DNA of 34,901 nt from Caenibacillus caldisaponilyticus (GTDB lineage: Bacteria; Bacillota; Bacilli; Bacillales; Sporolactobacillaceae), in contig NZ_BDDQ01000029.1 in assembly GCF_002003465.1 (NCBI RefSeq), positions 1 through 34,901 of the forward strand, given 5' to 3'. Shown here piece by piece: positions 7,897-17,961 of this stretch. Position 1 is the first letter of the stretch. Each line of letters opens with the position of its first letter. The notes beneath the pieces are model-generated. The model saw only the letters and a list, made by a program, of their open reading frames with translations. It did not search any database and was not told where the DNA came from. A program made the position numbers and the translations under genes.

Positions 7897-10083
7897 ATGA
7901 ATGCTTACCTTTTTGAACTCACCGATGCGGAAACCGAGAAAGTGTATCAAACCCGTTCCGGACTCACGGTCAAACGTCATATCGACAAAGGGATCGGCCA
8001 TCCGGCGATCGAACGCGTGCTTGCGCGCTTGGATCGTGAGAAAGGCGCGTGGTTTTCGAGCGGCGTAGAAGACGGCGAACGCTATGTACGGGGAGCCATC
8101 GGTTTCGTCAACCCGCCCATTGAACTCGTATCGCGCGGCCCATCGTTCACCATTCGCGCCCTCAACCGCCGCGGCGTTTGCCTTTTACCGGTCTTTCACC
8201 AATGGTTGGCGCATGAGCCGGCCATGAGGGACTTGAGGCGCGAAGGACGATTGTTGACGGGAACCATCAAGGAACGCCCGATGGTTATCAATGAGGAGGA
8301 ACGGACGAAGCACCCATCCATTTTCAACGTCCTCCGCGCCATTCAACAAGGGTTTTATTCGGAAGAAGAGCGGTTTCTCGGCCTTTATGGCGCTTACGGC
8401 TACGATCTCATTTTTCAGTTTGAAGCCATCATGCGGCGGAAGCCGAGGCCGGCACACCATAGAGACCTGCATCTTTACTTGCCCGATGAACTGTTCGCCG
8501 TCGACCACCGAAGCGGGCGCGCATACCGCCTCGCTTATGAATTTTCGTTCGGCGGGACGACCACAGAGGGGATCGAGCGCGCAGGCTCAGGCGCGCCGCC
8601 ATCCCTGGGACGCCGCGACCCGGGCGCCATTCCGCCGTACCGGAAAGGGAGTTATGCCGAATTGGTGCGTCAAGCGCTCCCGGCGTTTTCCCAAGGCGAC
8701 TTATTCGAAGTCGTCCCGTCCCAAGTCCTTTATGAAACGTGCGATCGGCCGCCGTCACGCATTTTCCGCCGCCTTTCCCGGATGAATCCAAGCCCATACG
8801 GCTTCCTGATTCATCTCGGGGACCAGCATTTGATCGGGGCTTCCCCGGAAATGTATGTGCGCGTCCAAGGCCGGCGAGTGGAAACGAGTCCGATTTCCGG
8901 CACGATCAAAAGAGGACAAAACGCGATGGAAGATGCGGAAAACGTCCGGCGACTTTTGAATTCGGCGAAAGATGAGGCCGAACTGACGATGTGCACCGAT
9001 GTCGACCGCAACGACAAGTCGCGGATCTGTGTTCCCGGCTCGGTCCGAGTCATCGGGCGGCGTCAAATCGAACGTTACGCCCGGCTGTTTCACACGGTCG
9101 ACCACATCGTCGGCGAACTCGCGCCCGATTACGATGCCTTGGATGCTTTTATGACCCACATGTGGGCGGTCACCGTCACCGGCGCGCCGAAGCTCGAGGC
9201 GATGCGCTGGCTGGAAGCGCACGAAGCGACGCCGCGGGAGTGGTACGGCGGCGCGGTCGGTTGTTTGTATTTCAACGGCGACATGAATACCGGATTGACC
9301 TTAAGAACGATCAAGCTCGCCGGAGGGATGGCGGAAATGCGCGTCGGCGCGACGCTGCTTTATGCTTCGGATCCCGAGGCCGAGGAGGAAGAAACCCTCG
9401 TCAAGGTTTCCGCTCTCGTGCAGGCGCTAAAGAGCGACGGACGCGCGGCGGACACTCGGCAAAACGTCGACCGTCCCGGCCAAGGGAAGCGCGTGCTGCT
9501 TATCGATCATGAAGACTCGTTTGTGCACACCTTGGCGAACTATTTAAAACAAACGGGCGCCGACGTCGTTACGGTTCGGCCGCAACCCGCTCGGCAGATG
9601 TTGGCGGACGATCCCTCTTTCCATCTCGTCGTTTTGTCACCCGGACCGGGAAAACCGGAGCGCTTTCAAATGCAGGACACCATTTCGCTGTGTCTCGCCC
9701 GCCGTTTGCCCATATTCGGCATTTGTCTCGGCTTCCAAGGATTGGCCGAATATTTCGGGGCTCGTCTCGACGTGTTGCCGAAGCCGGCGCACGGCGAGAA
9801 ATCAACGGTTTACATCCGGGAACGCGATTCACTTTTTGCCGGGATGGGCAAAGCGCTTGCCGTCGGCCGTTATCATTCATTGTTCGTTCCGGAACTGCCG
9901 CCCAGCCTGTTGTTGCTCGCGGAAACGGAAGACGGCATTCCCATGGCGTTCCGCCATCGGCAATATCCGCTTTCCGCCGTGCTCTTTCATCCGGAATCGA
10001 TACTCAGTGCGGCGTCAGGCGGGGGGTTGCGCTTGATCGCCAATTTGATGAAAAGCGTGCCTGATCCCGCCTATACTCGCTAA
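7897..10083 (+). CDS. trpE(G): Fused anthranilate synthase, components I and II (TrpE-TrpG)
   Basis: Makes anthranilate from chorismate and glutamine, the first step of tryptophan synthesis. The 728-residue chain has a TrpE-type part with the chorismate-binding fold at about 220-505 (motifs SPEMYVRV, ETSPISGTIKRG, CTDVDRNDKSR, TVTGAPKLEAM) and a glutamine amidotransferase from about 528. That domain carries the catalytic triad C610 (FGICLGFQG), H698 and E700 (FHPES). Length, domain order and many segments resemble the single-chain TrpE(G) of rhizobia far more than the separate TrpE and TrpG/PabA of Bacillus. PabB/PabA or phenazine-type PhzE fusions are alternatives, but the TRAP leader argues for tryptophan. 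The gene stands alone, with no other trp genes in the window, between its own promoter and terminator. ATG follows GAGGAGG by 6 nt. Confidence 0.92.
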   Translation: MNAYLFELTDAETEKVYQTRSGLTVKRHIDKGIGHPAIERVLARLDREKGAWFSSGVEDGERYVRGAIGFVNPPIELVSRGPSFTIRALNRRGVCLLPVFHQWLAHEPAMRDLRREGRLLTGTIKERPMVINEEERTKHPSIFNVLRAIQQGFYSEEERFLGLYGAYGYDLIFQFEAIMRRKPRPAHHRDLHLYLPDELFAVDHRSGRAYRLAYEFSFGGTTTEGIERAGSGAPPSLGRRDPGAIPPYRKGSYAELVRQALPAFSQGDLFEVVPSQVLYETCDRPPSRIFRRLSRMNPSPYGFLIHLGDQHLIGASPEMYVRVQGRRVETSPISGTIKRGQNAMEDAENVRRLLNSAKDEAELTMCTDVDRNDKSRICVPGSVRVIGRRQIERYARLFHTVDHIVGELAPDYDALDAFMTHMWAVTVTGAPKLEAMRWLEAHEATPREWYGGAVGCLYFNGDMNTGLTLRTIKLAGGMAEMRVGATLLYASDPEAEEEETLVKVSALVQALKSDGRAADTRQNVDRPGQGKRVLLIDHEDSFVHTLANYLKQTGADVVTVRPQPARQMLADDPSFHLVVLSPGPGKPERFQMQDTISLCLARRLPIFGICLGFQGLAEYFGARLDVLPKPAHGEKSTVYIRERDSLFAGMGKALAVGRYHSLFVPELPPSLLLLAETEDGIPMAFRHRQYPLSAVLFHPESILSAASGGGLRLIANLMKSVPDPAYTR

Positions 10084-10237
10084 AAAATGCGCAAGCTTCG
10101 TTGTCTTGCCCTGTTTCTGAACGGTCGGCAGGAATGAAGGTTTCGATAAGGTTTCGATAGGCAATCGTCCTTCGTGAAGGGTGAAATAGAGAATAAAAAT
10201 CACCATCTAGAGTTGATATAGAAGGTGAATGATTTAA

Positions 10238-10275
10238 AGCGTTTCTCATATGGGAGGAACGCTGTTTATTTTTCA
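10238..10275 (+). terminator. Terminator of trpE(G)
   Basis: AGCGTTTCTC pairs with GAGGAACGCT over ten positions (one T-G wobble) around ATATGG, followed by a T-rich tail (GTTTATTTTT). It lies about 155 nt after the stop codon. Confidence 0.7.
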
Positions 10276-10369
10276 AAATATCAGGAAATAACGTTGGAAT
10301 TGTGTTAAAATTATAAATAAGAAATGTTTTGTTAAAGGGTTAGGCCATGGGAATTGAACTGGGGGATTC

Positions 10370-10396
10370 CATAAATGATGGAGGCATCCATTTATG
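10370..10396 (+). promoter_or_regulatory. Hairpin enclosing the ribosome binding site and start codon of the lipoprotein gene
   Basis: CATAAATG plus ATG (10370-10380) pairs with CAT, bulged C, CATTTATG (10385-10396). The four-base loop GAGG is the core of the Shine-Dalgarno, and the last three paired bases are the ATG start codon. The AT-rich stem could melt with temperature. Confidence 0.6.
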
Positions 10397-10960
10397 AAAG
10401 GCATTTTGCTTAAATTGGCCGTTTTAGTGTCTGCATTGATTTTAAGTGTAGGTTGTTCGAATCCAGACTCCCTTTCATCCAAGAGTAATGGAAGCTCGGT
10501 TCATGATAACCAAAAAAATAAGGAGACAATCCAAACCTATTTGAAAAATGAGTTCACAGGACCTAGCGAAGAACTGAAAAAACTATTTAATAAATTTTTT
10601 TCAGAAGACCCAACTGCATTAAACGCATATATCAAAGAAAAATATAAGTCCCTGATTCCAGAGGAGGACTATCAAACGTTCGTCAATACCAATGAAGCAT
10701 TTCGTTGGTTATTGCCTGCATACCAAGCGGGTTATCAATTAAAAATAAAAAATAGCGAAATACAAAAGGTAAACAACAATAATGCCTACACTTTCAAGGT
10801 TGAGGTGGAATACAGCAAAGAGGGTGAAACCAAAACGGCTGCCGTCACTGGATATATTAACATGAATGACAATGGAAAAATCTCAGCAATACGAGACATA
10901 AATGATGGTGGATTCGCACAAAACATGATGCTATCTGCCCCCCAAAGGACAATAAAGTAA
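10394..10960 (+). CDS. Hypothetical secreted lipoprotein
   Basis: Family not recognised. The 188-residue product starts with a lipoprotein signal peptide: KGILLK, a hydrophobic stretch, and lipobox LSVGC with the modified C21, followed by a Ser/Asn-rich linker. It would be anchored on the outer face of the membrane. Residues about 45-185 are charged and hydrophilic with a helical first half (ETIQTYLKNEFTG...) and a beta-like second half (YTFKVEVEYSKEGETKTAAVTGYINM), loosely recalling small NTF2-like lipoproteins. This is a weak guess. Base composition is clearly more AT-rich than the flanking genes, suggesting transfer. GGAGG lies 9 nt before the ATG within a hairpin. A terminator follows after about 160 nt. 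Confidence 0.8.
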   Translation: MKGILLKLAVLVSALILSVGCSNPDSLSSKSNGSSVHDNQKNKETIQTYLKNEFTGPSEELKKLFNKFFSEDPTALNAYIKEKYKSLIPEEDYQTFVNTNEAFRWLLPAYQAGYQLKIKNSEIQKVNNNNAYTFKVEVEYSKEGETKTAAVTGYINMNDNGKISAIRDINDGGFAQNMMLSAPQRTIK

Positions 10961-11452
10961 GAGAAAAGCGGACTTATTTCAAATAAAGGGATTAAATGTT
11001 CTTGAGTTCAATAAGGCAGAAGATGGAGTATAAAACGATCACTAAAAAATATTGACCGGTTCCTTTTAGGTTCAACATCTTAAATCACCACCAAAGAGTG
11101 AAGCCATTCGCTATAAAATTAAAAAGGCGGTTTCGAACCGTCTTTTTTCTTTAGTTTTAGTTTTGGACATATAGAATTCACAATCGATTTCACCTGGCAT
11201 TTCGTGTGCCAGCCCCGGTTGGTGATCGCCATGGCGTCAAATTAACCGGTGAACGGGAAGTTTTGGTTTTAATTTGGGAACGAGTGAGGATGGCGCGTGA
11301 CGGATGATGACGTGACTAAAAAGCGGGAAGGGCGGGAAACAATCATGGAAATCAACCAAGAAACAATCAACGTTACGCATTTGTCAAGGAAGAATTAACC
11401 CAAATCCTGTATCTCCCGTCACGAAAAATTTAAAATACGGGGTGAAATCATA
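10961..11452 (+). other. Intergenic region between the lipoprotein gene and the iron operon
   Basis: It is AT-rich up to about 11160 and then returns to mixed composition. A terminator (11123-11150) is the only element supported; no reading frame with a ribosome binding site was found. Confidence 0.5.
11123..11150 (+). terminator. Terminator downstream of the lipoprotein gene
   Basis: AAAGGCGGTT pairs with AACCGTCTTT (one G-T wobble) around TCG, followed by a T run. Confidence 0.85.
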
Positions 11453-11481
11453 TTGACAATGATATTGATAATCATTATCAT
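11453..11481 (+). promoter_or_regulatory. Fur-controlled promoter of the iron uptake operon
   Basis: -35 TTGACA (11453-11458), 17 nt, -10 TATCAT (11476-11481). Overlapping the spacer and -10 is a perfect 7-1-7 inverted repeat TGATAAT-C-ATTATCA (11466-11480), the Bacillus Fur box. Iron-loaded Fur would block polymerase directly. Confidence 0.9.
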
Positions 11482-11538
11482 CTTTTTTAGGAGCTGCACA
11501 CCATACATAATACAGCACCGGACGAGGAGGAAAAATAG

Positions 11539-12507
11539 ATGTTTGCCAGTCCAAAAATGAAAAGCCGATTTGGCGTATTTTTCATTGGCCTTCTAATATT
11601 GGCATTGTTGTTGGCGGGTTGCGGAAAGGCCGGCAATTCTAATGAATCCGCCAACGACAATGCTGCAAATAAAGAAAAAGTCGTCAAGGATGCGATGGGG
11701 CATAAAGTGACCATTCCGGCGCATCCGAAACGGATCATCGCCCCTTATCTTGAAGATCCGCTCATCGTTTTAGGGGAAAAACCGGTGGCCCAATGGTCGG
11801 TCGCCAACGGCATTCAGGACTATCTGCAAGCGCATTTGAAAAACGTGCCTAAAATCAATTACAACCTGCCGCCCGAAGAAGTGGTGAGCTTCAATCCGGA
11901 CCTCATTATTGTGAGCTCCGAAAGCTTGGTCCAAAAAGGATTATACGAGAAATATTCCAAAATTGCTCCGACGTATGTTTTAGGAGATAAAACCGCAAGC
12001 GATTGGCGGAAAACGCTTCTTAAACTCGGTGAACTGCTGAACAAATCCGATCAAGCGAAGAAGGCGCTTCAAGATTACGATAAAAAAGCCGCCGAGGCCA
12101 AGGAAAAATTACACCAAGCGCTTGGCGATAAAAAGGTGGCCATCCTTTGGCTGACGCAAAAGCAATTTTATGTCGTCGATCCGACCCGCTCGAGCGGCGC
12201 GGTCTTATACCACGATCTCGGATTAAACGTGCCGAAGATGGTGCAAGATCTTCCGAAGGATCCGAACGCGACCTGGAAGCCCGTTTCGTTGGAGAAACTA
12301 GCGGATTTGGATGCGGATGAGATCTTTTTGGTCAATAGCGATAAAGGGCAAGGAGACACCGTATTGAACAATCCGGTGTGGAAAAATCTCCCCGCCGTCA
12401 AAGCCGGCCATGTCTATGAAATGAGCCAGAAGAGCAGTTGGCTTTACAGCGGGCTCATTGCCAACGAACAAATCATCGATGACGTCGAAAAAGCGCTGTT
12501 GAAATAA
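11539..12507 (+). CDS. Iron-siderophore ABC transporter, substrate-binding lipoprotein
   Basis: Captures ferric siderophore outside the cell and delivers it to the permease. The 322 residues begin with a lipoprotein signal peptide ending LLLAGC (C28), then an Asn/Ser-rich linker and a FecB/FhuD-type binding fold. The family opening VVKDAMGHKVTIPAHPKRII is followed by ALGEKP-like and PDLIIVSSE segments and a long helix (about 165-195) linking the lobes. Segments such as PVAQWSVANGIQDYLQ suggest a hydroxamate-type ligand, but the substrate cannot be fixed. ATG follows GAGGAGG by 9 nt and lies behind a Fur box. A terminator separates it from the permease genes, which would make the binding protein more abundant than the permease. 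Confidence 0.92.
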   Translation: MFASPKMKSRFGVFFIGLLILALLLAGCGKAGNSNESANDNAANKEKVVKDAMGHKVTIPAHPKRIIAPYLEDPLIVLGEKPVAQWSVANGIQDYLQAHLKNVPKINYNLPPEEVVSFNPDLIIVSSESLVQKGLYEKYSKIAPTYVLGDKTASDWRKTLLKLGELLNKSDQAKKALQDYDKKAAEAKEKLHQALGDKKVAILWLTQKQFYVVDPTRSSGAVLYHDLGLNVPKMVQDLPKDPNATWKPVSLEKLADLDADEIFLVNSDKGQGDTVLNNPVWKNLPAVKAGHVYEMSQKSSWLYSGLIANEQIIDDVEKALLK

Positions 12508-12517
12508 CGTTAAAGCC

Positions 12518-12550
12518 AAAAAACCGAAGGAATCTCCCTTCGGTTTTTTT
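12518..12550 (+). terminator. Terminator between the binding-protein and permease genes
   Basis: CCGAAGG and CCTTCGG form a perfect seven-pair stem, extended by A-T pairs, followed by TTTTTTT. Probably a partial terminator setting the ratio of binding protein to permease. Confidence 0.9.
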
Positions 12551-12555
12551 CAAAG

Positions 12556-12564
12556 TGTTATAAT
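12556..12564 (+). promoter_or_regulatory. Possible extended -10 promoter for the permease genes
   Basis: TGT immediately precedes a perfect TATAAT, an extended -10 element, just after the terminator. No good -35 is present, as such promoters allow. No Fur box was seen here, so basal Fur-independent permease expression is possible. Confidence 0.5.
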
Positions 12565-12607
12565 AAGACTGTATCGCGCAAGGATTTCCATAAAATGGAG
12601 TTCCAAC

Positions 12608-13689
12608 GTGAATCATCATCGGTGTTGTGGGGGAAGACAGTTGCGTCATTCAATGGGGAGGTCTCAACAACCTCATGGTGAAGTGCATGTAAAAAGCCGC
12701 CCGCTGGCGGCTGTGGCGGTCATCATCGGGGGCTTGGCCGTTCTTGCGGTTGGACTGGCCCTATCCATTTCGGTCGGAGCGGCCGATATTCATCTGTCCA
12801 CCGTTTGGCAAGCGCTCTTTCATTTTCAATCATCACAGAACGCGCAGCGGGTCGTTGTGGATATCCGCCTACCGAGGGCTTTGGGGGCGGCGATTGTCGG
12901 CGCGAGCTTGGCCGTGGCCGGGGCGATCATGCAAGGAATCAGCAGAAACCCGTTGGCGGACTCGGGGCTGCTCGGGCTGAACGCCGGCGCCGCGGTGGCT
13001 TTGGCTTTTTGTTTTGCCTTTTTTCCGAAAATACCTTTTATCGAGCTCATTTTCTTCTGCTTTGCCGGCTCCGGGTTGAGCGCCCTCTTGGTTTTTGGGT
13101 TCGGCTCGATGGCGAAGGGCGGTTTGACCCCGTTAAAATTAACGCTGGCGGGAGCGGCCGTCAGCGCGTTGTTGACCGCCTTAAGCGAAGGAATCGCTCT
13201 GTATTTTCATTTGTCCCAAGACTTGGCCTTCTGGATGCTGGGCGGGGTGGCCGGGACGAATTGGACCCAGTTGAAGGTGTTGTTTCCCTTTGCATGCGCC
13301 GGCATTTTGGTTGCCTTATTTCTATCCAAATCCATATCCGTCCTTTCATTAGGGGAATCCGTCGCCAAAGGGCTCGGCCAACGCACGCTGCTCGTCAAAA
13401 TCATAAGTTTGATCGCCGTATTGGTTCTTGCCGGTTCCTCGGTTTCGGTGGTCGGCTCGGTCGTTTTTATTGGGTTGATCATTCCCCATGTGGCACGGTT
13501 TTTGGTCGGCGCCAGTTACAGCTGGATCATTCCTTGTTCCGCGGTATTGGGAAGTATTTTATTGGTTTATGCCGATACGGCGGCGAGACTGGTCAATCCG
13601 CCGTATGAAACACCGGTCGGCGCGCTGATCGCCCTGATCGGGGCTCCGTTCTTTCTCTATTTGGCCAGAGGAAAGAAGGTGGGCCTATA

Positions 13690-13690
<1 letters not shown>
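12608..13690 (+). CDS. Iron-siderophore ABC transporter permease (FecCD family), first subunit
   Basis: Integral membrane half of the importer, 360 residues with about nine to ten hydrophobic helices. Family signatures: LSISVGAADIHLSTVWQALF near the start, RLPRALGAAIVGASLAVAGAIMQG, NPLADSGLLGLNAGAA, and near the end GSVVFIGLIIPHVARFLVG and the IALIGAPFFLYLA ending. A GTG start with GGAG 7 nt upstream is used, giving a Gly/His/Arg-rich cytoplasmic lead of about 30 residues before the first helix, unusually long. An internal ATG (12653) or GTG (12683) are alternatives without good ribosome binding sites. The stop codon overlaps the next start (TAATG). Confidence 0.92.
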
Positions 13691-15746
<2,056 letters not shown>

Positions 15747-15752
15747 AAAAGC

Positions 15753-15882
15753 GTTGCAGCGCGGCATACCCGAAACAGATCCGCTGAAGGCGGAAAGCGG
15801 GACAAAACCATGCGATCACGTGCGCTGGGCGCGGATCTATGGCGGCAAGGCGGGGGTGATGCGGCGCTTTTGCAACGGCGGT
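15753..15882. repeat. Long imperfect inverted repeat downstream of the reductase gene
   Basis: The arms share AGATCCGC (15778-15785) with GCGGATCT (15832-15839), and further out CGTTGCA...GCGGCAT matches the complement of ATGCGGCGC...TGCAACG, with gaps. No T run, ribosome binding site or convincing frame lies within. It could be a transcript end structure or a small non-coding mobile repeat. The rest up to about 16150 shows nothing recognisable. Confidence 0.4.
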
Positions 15883-16169
15883 AAGCGGCTGAAAAACAGG
15901 CAGAAGCGAATCCAAGGCCGAGGTCACGCATGGAGCGGATTCAATCGCCCCGTTTTTTAATCGCCGGCTGCTCTTGCCGTTCGTCGGCCGTTCGGCTCCT
16001 GCCTTCCCGCGGGTTTTCCGTTTGTTGCACAGGATGTACCATTACAGGCGCCACGGCTGCCAAGCGCGAACGCGGCAAAGAGCGGCAGAAAACAGCAACT
16101 GAACGCTCCTTCTCGTGATCGGGTGGACTGAAAAACCTGGCAAGGGCCGCCATCAGGAGGCGTCTTATC

Positions 16170-16301
16170 ATGCGAAACGTCCAGCTTAAAATCGCCCCCC
16201 CTTTAAACGATTTCCAAGAAGAGGGAGGAAAGCGCGAGATGGCGGCGACAAGAACGCTTGTACCGCATCATGAGGAAAAGGTTGCGAGGGGATGGAAATG
16301 A
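16170..16301 (+). CDS. Possible 43-residue protein, translationally coupled to mazE
   Basis: Unrecognised. A strong AGGAGG lies 9 nt before the ATG. The frame starts MRNVQLKIAPPLNDFQEE, is rich in charged residues, and ends in TGA overlapping the mazE start as ATGA. There is no membrane segment. The spacing argues for translation; the lack of any recognisable family argues for caution. It could be a leader ORF that couples or times mazE translation. Confidence 0.4.
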   Translation: MRNVQLKIAPPLNDFQEEGGKREMAATRTLVPHHEEKVARGWK

Positions 16302-16534
16302 TAGAAAGAGTGCAAAAATGGGGGAATAGCCTGGCTGTCCGTATACCAAATGCGGTTGCGGAGCAACTGGCGATTCAACAAGGCTCAGAAATAGAAATCG
16401 TCGTGGAGAGTCAAGCCATCAAGCTGATCCCGAAAAAGAAAAAGCCGTCATTGGAAGAATTGCTTGCTAAAATAACGCCTGAAAACAGGCATGCTGAAAT
16501 CGATTTTGGAGTGCAAGGAAATGAATTGATTTGA
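16298..16534 (+). CDS. MazE-like antitoxin, AbrB/SpoVT fold
   Basis: A 78-residue DNA-binding antitoxin. The N-terminal swapped-hairpin domain has the classic pattern VQKWGNSLAVRIPNAVAEQLAIQQGSEIEIVVE, and the C-terminal tail (SLEELLAKITPENRHAEIDFG) resembles the toxin-binding strand of MazE proteins. ATG 16298 is chosen because GAGGGG lies 6 nt upstream; ATG 16292 touches the ribosome binding site. A partner mazF would normally overlap or follow at once, but only a broken trace is present. MazE proteins autoregulate their promoter; no operator was identified. Confidence 0.85.
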   Translation: MIERVQKWGNSLAVRIPNAVAEQLAIQQGSEIEIVVESQAIKLIPKKKKPSLEELLAKITPENRHAEIDFGVQGNELI

Positions 16535-16537
16535 TGC

Positions 16538-16660
16538 ACGCGCCGTATCGAGTCTTGATCCACAAACAGAGCGTAAAGCCTCCAGGACCACTTCCGGATA
16601 TCAGTTGAGCACAAAGAATGTTTCATCATTGGAATCGGCGGGATGTTGTACGATCCGTAG
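16538..16660 (+). pseudogene. Possible decayed mazF toxin remnant
   Basis: Directly after mazE, one frame reads SLDPQTERKASRTTSGYQLSTKNV. After a one-base shift at GTTTCA (one missing T), it continues FIIGIGGMLYDP and stops. The DPQT and NVFIIG pieces lie where MazF has its DPxxGxEQ and IVCPIT segments. Start, core and C-terminus are missing. The likeness is weak and the position is the main support. Confidence 0.3.
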
Positions 16661-16695
16661 AGGTTCTCTGTTCCGTGGCTGGAACGCTTGGCTAT

Positions 16696-17961
16696 TCATT
16701 CATTTTCGGCAACATCTAAATGAAACGTTGAGGGCGTCATCGCCGTTGATGGCGGCAATTGGCGCAACTTTGAGTGGCTCCACCATACGATGGCGATGAC
16801 CAAAAATCCCGATCCCGCAAGCGCAAACACGATGGGGCTGCCGAAGGTGCTCGCATAGTAACCGCCCAATAAAGAACCGATCGGCATGGCCACGGCACTC
16901 ATGCTATAGGTGACAGAACTCACGCGCGCGAGTAAATGAATGGGCACCACAGATTGCTTAACGGCGCCGAGAAGGACGTTTGAAGCCCCGATAGGTATCC
17001 AGGCCAAGCCAAAAAATGCGATACTCGGAACGGTCCAAGGGACAAGGGCTGCCAATAACCAACACCCTGCCCCGATGATAAAAGAGACAATGGTGAAATA
17101 ACCGACGCGAAATTTTCCGGCCCAGGAAGATAAGAAAGAGCCGAGCAGAACGCCAATGGACTCTGAAGCTAAATACAATCCATAGATGTCCGCTCCCCCT
17201 CGTTGATTGGAAAACGAAGGCAAAACCGCCGTGGAAGCCCCGAGAGCGAAATTGCAGATGATCGAACCCAACAAAAAAGCAGCGAGCAAGGAATGAAAAA
17301 CGATCGAAAAGCCTTCAGATAAATCCGCAAAATAGTCTTTTATAGATGTTCGAGCGCCTGTTTTAATCTCTTTTGACCTTTTATGACCGACGGGAAGGGA
17401 AAGCAAACCGAACAGGCAGGCTGTGATGGCGAAGGTGACCGCATCCGTGACAAAAAGGGCCATCGCGCCGATGGTCGCCACCAGCCATCCGCCGAGCGCG
17501 TTAAAAGCCATATCAATTCCCTTATAAGCAAACGAGAACCATGAGTTTCCTTTCACGAGTTCCTCTTTATTGAGAATCATGGGCAACGCTTTCGTTTCCG
17601 ACGGGTAGGCAAATTGTTCAATAAAAGCCGCCAGCGGAATGATGATTAAAAGGAGCGGCACATTTAAAAAACCGAAACCGTAAGAAATCGGGATCAGCGA
17701 TATTAAAATCAATTGAAATATTTGAGTGGCGACCAAGGTTCTTTTAATCGACCAGCGATCTACTAATGGTCCCGCCACAAATTGCAAGCTCATGGGCAGC
17801 AACATCAAAAAACCGGCGATGCCCGAATAGAGCGGATCTTTACTCAGTTGATAGACGAGCCACATGGCTGCCACATAATAGAGGCTGTCCCCCATATTGG
17901 TGATCATTCTGCCGAAGAATAGGATCGTAAAGTTTTTCTTTTTCCAAAGCGTGTTCATCAT
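16696..17961 (-). CDS. MFS exporter, macrolide-efflux-like
   Basis: A 421-residue membrane protein with about twelve hydrophobic helices. It opens WKKKNFTILFFGRMITNMGDSLYYVAAMWLVYQLS, the typical start of the MefA-like group of major facilitator proteins, followed by GPLVDRWSIKRTLV (2-3 loop motif). A central loop near residues 195-215 (GHKRSKEIKTGARTSIKDYF) separates the halves. Substrate is unknown; drug or peptide export is the usual annotation for this group. AAGGAG lies 7 nt before the first of two ATGs. The gene is transcribed against its neighbours in a region of decaying genes and is not part of the conserved B. subtilis order, so it was probably acquired. Confidence 0.88.
   Translation of the reverse strand: MMNTLWKKKNFTILFFGRMITNMGDSLYYVAAMWLVYQLSKDPLYSGIAGFLMLLPMSLQFVAGPLVDRWSIKRTLVATQIFQLILISLIPISYGFGFLNVPLLLIIIPLAAFIEQFAYPSETKALPMILNKEELVKGNSWFSFAYKGIDMAFNALGGWLVATIGAMALFVTDAVTFAITACLFGLLSLPVGHKRSKEIKTGARTSIKDYFADLSEGFSIVFHSLLAAFLLGSIICNFALGASTAVLPSFSNQRGGADIYGLYLASESIGVLLGSFLSSWAGKFRVGYFTIVSFIIGAGCWLLAALVPWTVPSIAFFGLAWIPIGASNVLLGAVKQSVVPIHLLARVSSVTYSMSAVAMPIGSLLGGYYASTFGSPIVFALAGSGFLVIAIVWWSHSKLRQLPPSTAMTPSTFHLDVAENE

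Noticed and set aside
8291-9512. Long alternative frames on both strands across trpE(G)
   Set aside because: GC-rich coding DNA produces shadow frames; the 728-residue frame has all catalytic motifs.
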